Assembly (NCBI GenBank): GCA_021442545.1
Contig: JABUSX010000244.1
Span: forward strand, 1 to 18,658
Origin: Eubacterium sp.
GTDB taxonomy: Bacteria; Bacillota; Clostridia; Lachnospirales; Lachnospiraceae
DNA length: 18,658 bases
Reading direction: 5' to 3'
In this document: positions 1 to 8,024 of the stretch, piece after piece
Numbering within the stretch: the stretch's first letter is position 1
How the letters are laid out: each line of letters starts with the position of its first letter
Made by a program: the position numbers and the translations under genes
The notes under the pieces: model-generated
The model's input: the letters and a program-made list of their open reading frames with translations, nothing else
The model's database searches: none
What the model was told of the DNA's origin: nothing

Positions 1-137
1 ACACGGGAAGCATGATAATCATCAAAAAGCTTTCCTCCGAATTCAAGATAAAGCTTTCCGCCGAACTGTTCGATTCGCTCACGGATCCGTTCGGACTGCG
101 TCTTCAGATATTTATCGTTATCAAAACCGATCTTCAT
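1..137 (-). CDS. DUF1846 (UPF0371) family protein, N-terminal fragment
   Basis: The minus strand carries an open frame from ATG at 137-135 running off the left edge (45 codons plus 2 bases). It is preceded by a strong AAGGAGG site at 149-143, 5 bases from the start. The translation begins [14 protein letters not shown] and contains the stretch [18 protein letters not shown]. That stretch matches my recollection of the N-terminus of DUF1846/UPF0371 proteins, where a KLYLEFGGK block is followed by an H-A-(S/A)-R-V-L-P motif. Full-length members are about 500 residues, so roughly 9% is present. The family is widespread in Firmicutes and its function is poorly defined. The gene is transcribed divergently from the EF-G-like gene, and a predicted promoter lies about 107 bp upstream of the start. 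I am confident of the coding call and fairly confident of the family. Confidence 0.8.
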   Translation of the reverse strand, partial: MKIGFDNDKYLKTQSERIRERIEQFGGKLYLEFGGKLFDDYHASR

Positions 138-186
138 GTCTGCCTCCTTGATATGAACATATATTTTGAATTTTCTGTTTATCCGG

Positions 187-263
187 CAGTAAAGATTTAC
201 GTTTTTTTAAAGAAGTAGATTTACTGTCAGATAACCAAAGGCAAATATACCACATAGATTTAC
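187..263. repeat. Three copies of AGATTTAC forming inverted repeats around the leader of the DUF1846 gene
   Basis: AGATTTAC occurs at 193-200, 217-224 and 256-263; the last two copies extend to TAGATTTAC. The first copy forms a short palindrome GTAAA-GA-TTTAC (189-200). CAGTAAA (187-193) can pair with TTTACTG (220-226). One copy lies between the predicted -35 and -10 of the leftward promoter and the others lie in its transcribed leader. The arrangement could be an operator or an RNA hairpin. No binding protein can be named from sequence. Confidence 0.4.
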
Positions 264-273
264 AGGCTTTCAA
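244..273 (-). promoter_or_regulatory. Predicted sigma-A promoter for the DUF1846 gene
   Basis: On the minus strand TTGAAA (273-268) and TATATT (249-244) are separated by 18 bp. The -10 is preceded by TGG (252-250), an extended -10 feature. This would start transcription near 237 and leave a leader of about 100 bases. One AGATTTAC repeat (256-263) lies in the spacer. The call is a consensus match read by eye. Confidence 0.5.
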
Positions 274-485
274 TAGATTCAATGAATCAGACGGCTGAAT
301 TTCAGGTAAGCAGGACAGCTGCATCCGGAACAGGCAGTACAGATGATCCGGAAAAATCAACCTGTAAAATCTGAAAAACATAAACAGACGATTCCGGACA
401 GGCCGGAAGCGAAGAATATAAATGCAGACGGCATTGCAGGAAGTGAGACAAATATTCAGTATTGCAGAAAAAGTCAACGGTTTAC

Positions 486-514
486 TTGAAAACAGACATG
501 CGTTCGAGTAAAAT
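486..514 (+). promoter_or_regulatory. Predicted sigma-A promoter for the EF-G-like gene
   Basis: TTGAAA (486-491) and TAAAAT (509-514) are separated by exactly 17 bp, close to the housekeeping consensus. Transcription would start near 521, about 75 bases upstream of the ATG at 596. A GGAGG ribosome binding site lies at 582-586, 9 bases before the start. Confidence 0.65.
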
Positions 515-595
515 ACTTACCATAGTGTGCCCGGATGAGCGTGAGGCAGTTTCCTGTCCTGGTTTGGGTTAAAGAAAATATGGAGGATAAAACAG

Positions 596-2686
596 ATGGA
601 AGTATACAGAACAGACAGAATCCGCAATGTTGTATTGTTAGGACACGGAGGAGCCGGAAAAACATCGCTGACAGAGGCCATGGCCTATTTATCCGGCATT
701 ACGAGCCGTATGGGACGTGTCGAAGACGGCAATACGATCAGCGATTTTGATAAAGAAGAAGCCAGAAGGCAGTTCTCGATCTCCACAACTCTGGTCCCGA
801 TCGAATGGAACGGAACAAAGATCAATGTTCTGGATACTCCCGGTTTCTTTGATTTCGTCGGCGAAGCGGAAGAGGCTGTTTATGCGGCAGATGCTGCAGT
901 CATCGTTGTTTCCGGTAAATCCGGTGTTCAGGTAGGAACGCAGAGAGCATGGGAGCTCTGTGAGCGCTATAATCTGCCCCGCCTGTTTTATGTGACGGAT
1001 ATGGATATTGATGATGTCAGCTATCATGATGTGGTTACAAAACTGCAGGAGCTGTACGGAAAGCGTATTGCACCCATCCATATGCCGATTCGTGAAGACG
1101 GTGCCTTTGTCGGTTATGTCAACATCGTGAAAAACAAAGGCCGCCGCTATGTGGATAAAGATCAGAAGAAAGATGCGGATATTCCGGAATACCTGAACGA
1201 GCATCTGGGAGAGTACCGTGACGCACTTCTGGAATCTGTTGCGGAATCCAGCGAGGAATTCATGGAACGCTTCTTTGAGGGAGATGAATTTTCCGAGGCG
1301 GAAATCGGCGCGGCAGTTACGACCAATGTAGCCGACGGCAGCATCGTTCCCGTCTGCATGGGTTCTCCCATCAAACTCATGGGTGTCAGAAATCTTCTGG
1401 ATGACATTGTCAGCTACTTCCCGGATCCGTCCAAACGGAAACGTGCCGGACTTGATACCACCAGCAACAGCACCTTTGATGCCGACTACGATTTCCAGAA
1501 GGCAAAAACGGCTCATGTATTCAAGACGATCGTGGATCCCTTCCTCGGCAAGTATTCTCTGATCAAGGTCTGCTCCGGCGTTCTGAAGGGCGATGATGTT
1601 CTTTACAACGTTACGCAGGGAAAAGAAGAAAAACTCAGCAAGATTCATGTGCTCTGCGGATCCAAGGCAACGGAAGTCAAGGAACTTCATGCCGGTGATA
1701 TCGGCGCGATCGCCAAACTCGGCGACACGCAGACGGGAGATTCCTTTGCATCCAAGAGCCATCCGGTCGATTTCGGTCAGATCGCTCTTTCCAAACCGTA
1801 TACCAAGAAACGCTATAACGCGGTGAATAAGCAGGATATTGACAAGATTGCCCAGGGTCTTACCCGTCTTGCCACGGAAGACCGTACGATGCGTATCGTT
1901 AATGATTCCGCCAACCATCAGACACTGATCTACGGTATCGGTGATATGCACATCGATGTCATTGCCAGCAAGCTGAAAGAGCGTTATAAAGTCGATATCG
2001 AGCTGACCGAGCCGAAGATCGCTTTCCGTGAGACGATCCGGAAAAATTCCGACGTTGATTCCAAGTATAAGAAACAGTCCGGCGGTCATGGACAGTACGG
2101 TCATGTCAAACTGCGCTTTGAGCCTTCAGGCGACATGGAGAAACCCTACATTTTCGAAGAAGTGGTCGTCGGCGGTTCCGTTCCGAAGAACTATTTCCCG
2201 GCTGTTGAGAAGGGTCTTTCCGAGTCTGTTCAGTCCGGTCCTCTGGCTGCCTATCCGGTCGTGGGTGTAAAGTGTGTGCTTTACGACGGATCCTATCATC
2301 CGGTTGACTCCTCGGAAATGGCTTTCAAAACGGCTACGATCATGGGCTTTAAGAAAGGCTTTATGGAAGCAGGTCCGGTTCTTCTGGAGCCGATCGTTAC
2401 CATGCGCGTTACGGTTCCCGATCAGTACACGGGTGATGTCATGGGTGATCTGAATAAACGCCGCGGCCGCGTGCTGGGCATGAATCCGGATAAGGCCGGA
2501 CATACCGTTGTTGAAGCGGAAGTTCCGGAACTTGAAATCTACGGATATTCCAATACTCTTCGTTCCATGACGGGCGGTTCCGGTGATTTCGAATATGAAT
2601 TCTGCCGTTACGAGCAGGCACCGGGCGATGTGCAGCAGAAACAGATCGAGGCACGTGCCAATAAGATCACAAAAGTTGAAGATTAA
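596..2686 (+). CDS. Elongation factor G-like GTPase (EF-G paralogue) with altered G3 and G4 motifs
   Basis: This 696-residue protein has full EF-G length and domain order: G domain, domain II, then domains III-V, with the domain IV block KKQSGGHGQYGHV. The P-loop GHGGAGKT (16-23) is intact. Elsewhere the G domain departs from canonical EF-G. G3 reads DTPGFFDF (80-87), so Phe84 stands where EF-G has its catalytic His (DTPGHVDF). G4 reads T134-D-M-D137 in place of NKMD, and the switch I region reads RRQFSISTT rather than RGITI. It therefore belongs to the EF-G-like paralogue group common in Clostridia, and not to the main translocase that normally sits with rpsL-rpsG-tufA. The start is fixed by GGAGG at 582-586. 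It probably acts on ribosomes; whether it hydrolyses GTP or supports translocation is unknown. The family call is firm, the function is not. Confidence 0.9.
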   Translation: MEVYRTDRIRNVVLLGHGGAGKTSLTEAMAYLSGITSRMGRVEDGNTISDFDKEEARRQFSISTTLVPIEWNGTKINVLDTPGFFDFVGEAEEAVYAADAAVIVVSGKSGVQVGTQRAWELCERYNLPRLFYVTDMDIDDVSYHDVVTKLQELYGKRIAPIHMPIREDGAFVGYVNIVKNKGRRYVDKDQKKDADIPEYLNEHLGEYRDALLESVAESSEEFMERFFEGDEFSEAEIGAAVTTNVADGSIVPVCMGSPIKLMGVRNLLDDIVSYFPDPSKRKRAGLDTTSNSTFDADYDFQKAKTAHVFKTIVDPFLGKYSLIKVCSGVLKGDDVLYNVTQGKEEKLSKIHVLCGSKATEVKELHAGDIGAIAKLGDTQTGDSFASKSHPVDFGQIALSKPYTKKRYNAVNKQDIDKIAQGLTRLATEDRTMRIVNDSANHQTLIYGIGDMHIDVIASKLKERYKVDIELTEPKIAFRETIRKNSDVDSKYKKQSGGHGQYGHVKLRFEPSGDMEKPYIFEEVVVGGSVPKNYFPAVEKGLSESVQSGPLAAYPVVGVKCVLYDGSYHPVDSSEMAFKTATIMGFKKGFMEAGPVLLEPIVTMRVTVPDQYTGDVMGDLNKRRGRVLGMNPDKAGHTVVEAEVPELEIYGYSNTLRSMTGGSGDFEYEFCRYEQAPGDVQQKQIEARANKITKVED

Positions 2687-2700
2687 GCTGATGACTGAGG

Positions 2701-2732
2701 TATGTTCACATCCGTTATGATGTGAAAACATA
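2701..2732 (+). repeat. Imperfect inverted repeat downstream of the EF-G-like gene
   Basis: TATGTT-CACATC (2701-2712) can pair with GATGTG-AA-AACATA (2719-2732). This gives 12 base pairs with a 2-base bulge and a 6-base loop. No T-run follows, so it does not look like a terminator on its own. It could be an RNA processing or stabilising hairpin in the interval between the two genes. Confidence 0.35.
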
Positions 2733-2754
2733 CGGAAACAGGCCGGCTGGCTTT

Positions 2755-2790
2755 CGGGGATGTCTTCAGAGGACATCCCCGTTTCACCTT
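2755..2790 (+). terminator. leuS: Possible rho-independent terminator or attenuator hairpin between the EF-G-like gene and leuS
   Basis: CGGGGATGTC (2755-2764) pairs perfectly with GACATCCCCG (2772-2781), a 10-bp GC-rich stem with a 7-base loop. Only a short T-run (TTT then CACCTT) follows, so termination would be weak or partial. It lies about 70 bases past the EF-G-like stop and about 130 bases before the leuS start. It could end the first transcript or act within a leuS leader. No T-box consensus (GGTGGNACCGCG-like) is visible in the interval. Confidence 0.4.
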
Positions 2791-2909
2791 GCAAGGCCGC
2801 ATTTATCTTTAAGGCCGGAAAGGCGGATCAGGGTTTTTCAGGGAAAATGTCCCGTCAGCCTTCTGAGCCTGTCAGAAAAGAATCCATTCAGGAAAGAAAG
2901 AAGGAAATA

Positions 2910-5327
2910 ATGGCTGTTGTATTTAATCATCTGGCGGTAGAAGAAAAATGGAGAAAGAACTGGGCGGAGAATCCGATCAACGTGCAGGATGGGTCAAAAC
3001 CCAAATATTATTGTCTGGACATGTTTCCGTATCCGTCCGGAAACGGGCTTCATGTCGGTCACTGGAGAGGCTATGTTATTTCCGATGTCTGGAGCCGTTA
3101 TAAGATGATGCAGGGTTATTTCCTGATCCATCCGATGGGCTGGGATGCTTTCGGACTTCCTGCCGAAAATTATGCGATCAAGACGGGCCGGCATCCGGCT
3201 GTTACGACTGCCGAGAATGTAGCCAATATCAAAAGACAGATCAATCAGATCGGTTCCATTTATGACTGGGATATGGAAGTCAACACGACGGATCCGTCTT
3301 TTTACAAATGGACGCAGTGGATTTTTGTTCAGATGTTCAAAAAAGGACTTGCCTATGAGAAAGAATTTCCGATCAACTGGTGTCCTTCCTGTAAAACTGG
3401 TCTGGCCAATGAAGAAGTTGTCAATGGCTGCTGTGAACGCTGCGGTGCAGAAGTCACCAAAAAGAACCTGCGTCAGTGGATGCTGAAGATTACAGCCTAT
3501 GCAGACAGGCTGCTCAATGATCTGGACAGACTTGACTGGCCTGAAAAAGTCAAGAAGATGCAGACAGACTGGATCGGAAAATCATACGGAGCCGAAGTGG
3601 ACTTTGCTGTCGACGGCAGAGACGAAAAGATCAAAGTCTATACGACTCGTCCTGATACACTCTACGGAGCAACTTTCATGGTCCTTTCTCCTGAGCATGC
3701 GCTTGCGGCTTCTCTTGCATCGGAAGATAAGAAAGAGGCTGTTGACCGGTATATTTATGAAGCTTCCGTGAAATCCAATGTAGACCGTATGCAGGCCAAG
3801 GAAAAAACCGGCGTGTTTACCGGGAGCTATGCGGTCAATCCGCTGAGCGGGAAAAAGATTCCGATCTGGCTTTCTGATTATGTGCTTGCCGATTACGGAA
3901 CCGGTGCGATCATGTGCGTACCTGCCCATGATGACAGGGACTTTGAGTTTGCCGTGAAGTTCGGACTTCCGATCGTACAGGTTATTGCCAAAGACGGGAA
4001 GGAACAGGATCCGCTGACAGAGGCCTATACCGAACCGGACGGAACTGTGATTAATTCCGGTCCGTGGAACGGAAGACAGTCGTCTGAACTGAAGAAATCG
4101 GCACCGGATGAAATCGAGGCAAAGGGTCTCGGCAAAAAGACGGTGAATTATAAACTGCGTGACTGGGTCTTCTCCCGCCAGCGTTACTGGGGTGAACCGA
4201 TTCCGATCATTCACTGCCCGAACTGCGGAAACGTACCGGTTCCGGAAGAGGAACTTCCGCTTCAGCTTCCGGATGTCGACAGATATGAGCCGACCGGAAC
4301 CGGAGAATCTCCGCTGGCATCGATCACGTCCTGGGTCAATTGCAAGTGTCCGGTCTGCGGTGCCGATTCAAAGAGAGAGACGAATACCATGCCGCAGTGG
4401 GCCGGTTCTTCCTGGTATTTCCTGCGCTATGTAGACAGCCACAACGATAAAGAACTTGTATCGAAGGAAAAGGCCGATGCCTATCTTCCCGTTGATATGT
4501 ATATCGGCGGAGTAGAGCATGCGGTTCTGCATCTGCTGTACTCCCGTTTCTGGACGAAGTTTCTCTGTGACATCGGTGTTGTCGATTTTGAGGAGCCCTT
4601 TATCAAGCTTTTCAATCAGGGCATGATCACAGGGAAAAACGGCGTGAAAATGAGCAAATCAAAAGGGAACGTCATTTCTCCGGATGATCTGGTACGGGAT
4701 TACGGATGCGACTCCCTGCGTCTCTATGAAATGTTTGTCGGACCGCCCGAACTGGATGCCGAATGGGATGACCGCGGCATTGACGGTGTAAACCGCTTCC
4801 TGCGCCGTTTCTGGAATCTGGCAGTTGAATCGATCGAAAACAGACCTCAGGCATCAAAGGACATGATCCGTGTGCGGCATCAGCTGATCCATGATGTTAC
4901 AAAGCGTCTTGAAGGCTTCAGCCTGAACACGGTCGTGTCGGCTTTCATGGAATACAACAACAAACTGATCGAGCTGGCTAAGAAAAACGGCGGCGTGGAT
5001 GTGGAAACCATAGAAACTTTTGCCCAGCTGCTGGCTCCGTTTGCACCGCATATTGCGGAAGAAATCTGGGAGCGTGCCGGTCATAATGACAGTATTTTCC
5101 ATTCGGTCTGGCCGGTCTGCGATGAAGAACTGATGAAGGAAGACAGTATAGATCTTCCGGTTTCAATCAACGGAAAAACACGGGCTGTGATCAAGGTACC
5201 GCGTGATGTTCAGAAAGATCAGGCGATCGCCCTTGCGAAGGAGGCAGTGTCCTCGAAACTGTCCGGTGAAATCATAAAAGAAATTTATGTTCCGGGCCGT
5301 ATGGTCAATATTGTTGTCAGAAAATAA
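2910..5327 (+). CDS. leuS: Leucyl-tRNA synthetase
   Basis: LeuS charges tRNA-Leu with leucine in the cytoplasm. The 805-residue product has the normal bacterial length. The class I signature is at HVGH (48-51), in PYPSGNGLHVGHW. The KMSKS loop is at 580-584. A zinc-knuckle-like pair of CxxC motifs sits at 158/161 and 175/178. The CP1 editing domain carries TTRPDT (245-250) and HDDRD (340-344). The catalytic core resumes with QWAGSSWYFLRY, and an anticodon-binding helical domain and a C-terminal tail follow. The ATG at 2910 is preferred: it gives the family N-terminus and has AAGGA at 2901-2905. An in-frame ATG at 2760 would add 50 residues unlike LeuRS and falls inside a hairpin. ilvE follows after 33 bp with no terminator, so co-transcription is likely. 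Confidence 0.97.
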   Translation: MAVVFNHLAVEEKWRKNWAENPINVQDGSKPKYYCLDMFPYPSGNGLHVGHWRGYVISDVWSRYKMMQGYFLIHPMGWDAFGLPAENYAIKTGRHPAVTTAENVANIKRQINQIGSIYDWDMEVNTTDPSFYKWTQWIFVQMFKKGLAYEKEFPINWCPSCKTGLANEEVVNGCCERCGAEVTKKNLRQWMLKITAYADRLLNDLDRLDWPEKVKKMQTDWIGKSYGAEVDFAVDGRDEKIKVYTTRPDTLYGATFMVLSPEHALAASLASEDKKEAVDRYIYEASVKSNVDRMQAKEKTGVFTGSYAVNPLSGKKIPIWLSDYVLADYGTGAIMCVPAHDDRDFEFAVKFGLPIVQVIAKDGKEQDPLTEAYTEPDGTVINSGPWNGRQSSELKKSAPDEIEAKGLGKKTVNYKLRDWVFSRQRYWGEPIPIIHCPNCGNVPVPEEELPLQLPDVDRYEPTGTGESPLASITSWVNCKCPVCGADSKRETNTMPQWAGSSWYFLRYVDSHNDKELVSKEKADAYLPVDMYIGGVEHAVLHLLYSRFWTKFLCDIGVVDFEEPFIKLFNQGMITGKNGVKMSKSKGNVISPDDLVRDYGCDSLRLYEMFVGPPELDAEWDDRGIDGVNRFLRRFWNLAVESIENRPQASKDMIRVRHQLIHDVTKRLEGFSLNTVVSAFMEYNNKLIELAKKNGGVDVETIETFAQLLAPFAPHIAEEIWERAGHNDSIFHSVWPVCDEELMKEDSIDLPVSINGKTRAVIKVPRDVQKDQAIALAKEAVSSKLSGEIIKEIYVPGRMVNIVVRK

Positions 5328-5360
5328 TCAGTTACGGAAGAAGGGCAGGAGATTACAGAT

Positions 5361-6383
5361 ATGGATATGGACTGGGGAAGCATTGGTTTTTCGTACAACA
5401 AAACTGAATGGCGTTACGTTTCGAACTATAAACAGGGAGCCTGGGATGAAGGCGGACTGACACAGGAGGATACGATTACTTTATCGGAATGTGCCGGTGT
5501 GCTGCAGTATGCACAGACGATTTTTGAGGGACTGAAAGCTTATACGACGGCTGACGGCCGTGTCGTAACCTTCCGCCCGGATCTGAACGCCGCCCGTTTT
5601 TCAGACAGTGCAAAGCGCCTGGAAATGCCGCTTTTCCCTGAAGAGCGGTTTATTGAGGCAGTCGAAAAGGTCGTGTGTGCAAACAGGCAGTGGGTGCCGC
5701 CTTATGGTTCCGGTGCAACGATGTACATCCGTCCGTATATGTTCGGCAGCAGTGCGGTTATCGGCGTAAAACCGGCAGAGGAATATCAGTTCCGTGTATT
5801 TGTTACTCCTGTCGGACCTTACTTCAAAGGCGGTATTAAGCCGATCGTCATTCGTGTTTCGGATTTTGACCGTGCTGCACCCCATGGCACCGGCGATATT
5901 AAGGCGGGGCTTAATTATGCGATGAGCCTCCATGCACTGATCACGGCCCACAATGAGGGCTTCAGTGAGAATATGTATCTGGATCCTGCCACCCGCACAA
6001 AGGTGGAAGAGACCGGCGGTGCCAACTTTATCTTTATCAAAAAGGACGGAACGCTTGTTACGCCGAAGTCCGGATCGATCCTGCCTTCCATTACGAGACG
6101 TTCGATCTGTTATGTGGCAGAGCATATTCTGGGCATGAAGGTCGAACACAGAGAGGTGTTTCTGGAAGAACTTCCGGATTTTGCCGAATGTGGGCTCTGC
6201 GGAACGGCAGCGGTGATTTCTCCTGTCGGAAAGATCAACGATCACGGAAAGGAGATCTCTCTTCCGAGCGGCATGGAGAACATCGGACCGGTTCTCAAAG
6301 AGCTGTACGATACCCTGACAGGTATACAGCTTGGTAAGCTCGAAGCACCCGAAGGATGGATACACGAGATACCGCTGGATTGA
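5361..6383 (+). CDS. ilvE: Branched-chain amino acid aminotransferase (group II)
   Basis: This PLP enzyme (fold type IV) interconverts leucine, isoleucine and valine with their 2-oxo acids, using 2-oxoglutarate/glutamate. The 340-residue product matches the group II (mitochondrial BCAT-like) type. The N-terminal block includes GVLQYAQTIFEGLKAY, followed by FRPDLNAARF. The Schiff-base lysine is Lys181 in GTGDIKAGLNYA. The cofactor-binding part continues through EETGGANFIF, and GLCGTAAVISPV lies near the C-terminus. The ATG at 5361 has AGGAG at 5347-5351 with 9 bases of spacing; a second ATG two codons on is less well placed. It lies 33 bp after leuS, which pairs a leucine-charging enzyme with the last step of leucine synthesis or the first of its breakdown. 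The decarboxylase gene follows after 2 bp. Confidence 0.95.
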   Translation: MDMDWGSIGFSYNKTEWRYVSNYKQGAWDEGGLTQEDTITLSECAGVLQYAQTIFEGLKAYTTADGRVVTFRPDLNAARFSDSAKRLEMPLFPEERFIEAVEKVVCANRQWVPPYGSGATMYIRPYMFGSSAVIGVKPAEEYQFRVFVTPVGPYFKGGIKPIVIRVSDFDRAAPHGTGDIKAGLNYAMSLHALITAHNEGFSENMYLDPATRTKVEETGGANFIFIKKDGTLVTPKSGSILPSITRRSICYVAEHILGMKVEHREVFLEELPDFAECGLCGTAAVISPVGKINDHGKEISLPSGMENIGPVLKELYDTLTGIQLGKLEAPEGWIHEIPLD

Positions 6384-6385
6384 TT

Positions 6386-7927
6386 ATGGAGCGGGATCAG
6401 AAACGTACTCCTCTGATTGAAGCCATACGTCGTTTTCAGGATGCAGATCCGGCATATTTCTGTATCCCTGCTCATAAGATGGGACGGGGAGCAGATGAAG
6501 AGGGTCTGCGTCTGCTCGGCGAGGCGGCTTATAAGGCGGATCTGACGGAGGCAGAAGGACTGGATGATCTGCATGATGCCCGCGGTGCAATCAGGGAGGC
6601 ACAGGAGCTTTCGGCTGCTCTGTGGCACTCGGAAGAATGTTTCTTTCTCATAAACGGATCCTCATCCGGAAACGAAGCAATGATTCTGAGCTGCACCGGA
6701 CCAGGAGAGAAGATTCTGATTGCGCGGAATGCCCACGTTTCCGTCATGTCCGGACTGATCCTTTCAGGCGCGGTGCCTGTCTGGATGAAGCCTTCGAGGC
6801 TTCCCGGAGAAGCGATCGACGGTCCGGTTCTGCCGGAAGAGATCGAAAAGGCACTTGCGGAAAATCCGGAATGCAGAGCGGTTTTTCTGACAAGCCCGAC
6901 CTACTACGGGATCTGCAGCCGGATACGGGAAATTTCTGCTGTATGTCACAGACGTGGGATACCGCTTCTTGTTGATGAAGCACATGGCTCTCATCTTGCG
7001 TTTTCTGAACAGATTTATGATTCTCTGTCGGGAGGAGCAGATCTTGTCGTTCAGAGTTTACATAAGACTGGCGGGAGCATGACGCAGTCCTCGCAGCTGC
7101 ACCGGCAGGGAGGGCTTGTCGACAGAAAACGTCTGAGGGATGCTGTTCGTTTCGTCTCCAGTACGAGTCCGAGCTACGTACTGATGTCCTCGCTGGATGC
7201 GGCACGTCATCAGCTTGCTTTGTATGGACGGGAACGCGTTGCCGAGGCAGCAGCACTTGCAGATGGGTGCAGGCGGCAGCTCTCGGAAATTGACGGAATT
7301 GATCTTGTTGATCCGGAGTGCATGGATCCTCTTCGTGTTGTTTTTTCCGCCGTCAGATGCGGCCTTTCCGGGACAGAGTTTCGCCGTCTTCTTTTTCAGG
7401 AGGGAAAGATTTCTCTTGAAATGGCAGATGCCCGTTATGTGGTTGCCGTGTTCAGCTGGGGAAATACGGAAGAAGATGTGAACAGGCTTACGAAAACTGT
7501 AAGATCTGTTCTGCACACATATAGTATTAAAGTGCCTGCTTCAGAAGGGATATTTGCGGAAACCTTTATCTCAGAGAATGTATATCCGAAAAATACGATT
7601 TCGGAAAAACCTTCTGCAGCAGAAGCAAAATCAGAAGAAATTATCAGCGACGGTGAATTAAGAAGCTCCTGTCCGGCCTATGTCTGTTCGCCGCGGGAGG
7701 CCTGGTATTCTGAATCGGAATCTGTCCGGGTTTCGGATGCGGCCGGCAGGGTTGCAGCGGAAAGTGTGACGCCTTATCCGCCGGGTGTAGCCCTTCTTCT
7801 TCCCGGGGAACGTATTTCTTCAAAAGAAATAAAACAGATCTCTGAGATGAAACAAAACGGAATACCGCTGCATGGTCTTCAGGATCCGACGGCTGCATGT
7901 ATACGTGTCCTGAAGAGAAAATTTTAA
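6386..7927 (+). CDS. Orn/Lys/Arg decarboxylase family PLP enzyme
   Basis: This 513-residue protein is a fold type I PLP enzyme of the Orn/Lys/Arg decarboxylase major-domain family, the SpeA/lysine decarboxylase-like type common in Firmicutes. The N-terminus PAYFCIPAHKMGRG matches the family's P-x-H-K-x-G block. GSSSGNEAMI binds the cofactor phosphate, DEAHGSH places Asp197 against the pyridine nitrogen, and SLHK holds the Schiff-base Lys227. The C-terminal domain has the typical YPPGVALLLPGE. A Ser/Glu/Lys-rich linker of about 50 residues (about 378-428) joins the two domains. Substrate (arginine, lysine or ornithine) cannot be assigned from sequence. The start at 6386, 2 bp after the ilvE stop, lacks a clear Shine-Dalgarno and suggests coupling. 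An in-frame ATG at 6356 inside ilvE would add 10 residues. Confidence 0.88.
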   Translation: MERDQKRTPLIEAIRRFQDADPAYFCIPAHKMGRGADEEGLRLLGEAAYKADLTEAEGLDDLHDARGAIREAQELSAALWHSEECFFLINGSSSGNEAMILSCTGPGEKILIARNAHVSVMSGLILSGAVPVWMKPSRLPGEAIDGPVLPEEIEKALAENPECRAVFLTSPTYYGICSRIREISAVCHRRGIPLLVDEAHGSHLAFSEQIYDSLSGGADLVVQSLHKTGGSMTQSSQLHRQGGLVDRKRLRDAVRFVSSTSPSYVLMSSLDAARHQLALYGRERVAEAAALADGCRRQLSEIDGIDLVDPECMDPLRVVFSAVRCGLSGTEFRRLLFQEGKISLEMADARYVVAVFSWGNTEEDVNRLTKTVRSVLHTYSIKVPASEGIFAETFISENVYPKNTISEKPSAAEAKSEEIISDGELRSSCPAYVCSPREAWYSESESVRVSDAAGRVAAESVTPYPPGVALLLPGERISSKEIKQISEMKQNGIPLHGLQDPTAACIRVLKRKF

Positions 7928-8024
7928 CTGAATTAATGCGGCAAATTTTTCACAAAAATGAAATAATCATTTCGGAAAGAGAAGACAGGCCGTTTTCAAA
8001 GCTGCGGAAGATACTGCAGAAGTA

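Larger units (their letters stand above)
138..595. other. Divergent intergenic region without a gene
   Basis: This 458-bp interval separates the leftward DUF1846 gene from the rightward EF-G-like gene. It holds a predicted leftward promoter (244-273), a predicted rightward promoter (486-514), three copies of AGATTTAC (193-200, 217-224, 256-263) and a small TTCCGG/CCGGAA inverted repeat (392-408). The open frames here on either strand have no good ribosome binding site and no recognisable product. Between about 280 and 480 I see nothing I can name. I looked for tRNA-like or riboswitch-like conserved elements and found none. Confidence 0.6.

Noticed and set aside
187..210. GTAAA-GA-TTTAC followed by a T-run, considered as a rightward terminator
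   Set aside because: The stem is only 5 bp with a 2-base loop, and no rightward gene ends before it. It is better explained as part of the AGATTTAC repeat set.
121..665. Short minus-strand frames in the divergent intergenic region
   Set aside because: They overlap the predicted promoters and have unusual composition with no recognisable domains. The genuine DUF1846 start with AAGGAGG lies in another frame.
689..2104. A 471-residue frame on the minus strand opposite the EF-G-like gene
   Set aside because: It lies entirely antisense to a strongly supported gene, its product has no recognisable domain, and it has no credible ribosome binding site. It is a codon-usage shadow.
2760..2909. A 50-codon in-frame upstream extension of leuS beginning at ATG 2760
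   Set aside because: It starts inside a 10-bp hairpin without a ribosome binding site and adds residues unlike any LeuRS. The ATG at 2910 has a Shine-Dalgarno and the family N-terminus.
2722..2910. A 62-codon GTG-start frame whose stop overlaps the leuS start (TAATG), considered as a leader peptide
   Set aside because: It lacks a ribosome binding site and has no run of Leu codons, and the product resembles nothing I know. It is probably a chance frame.
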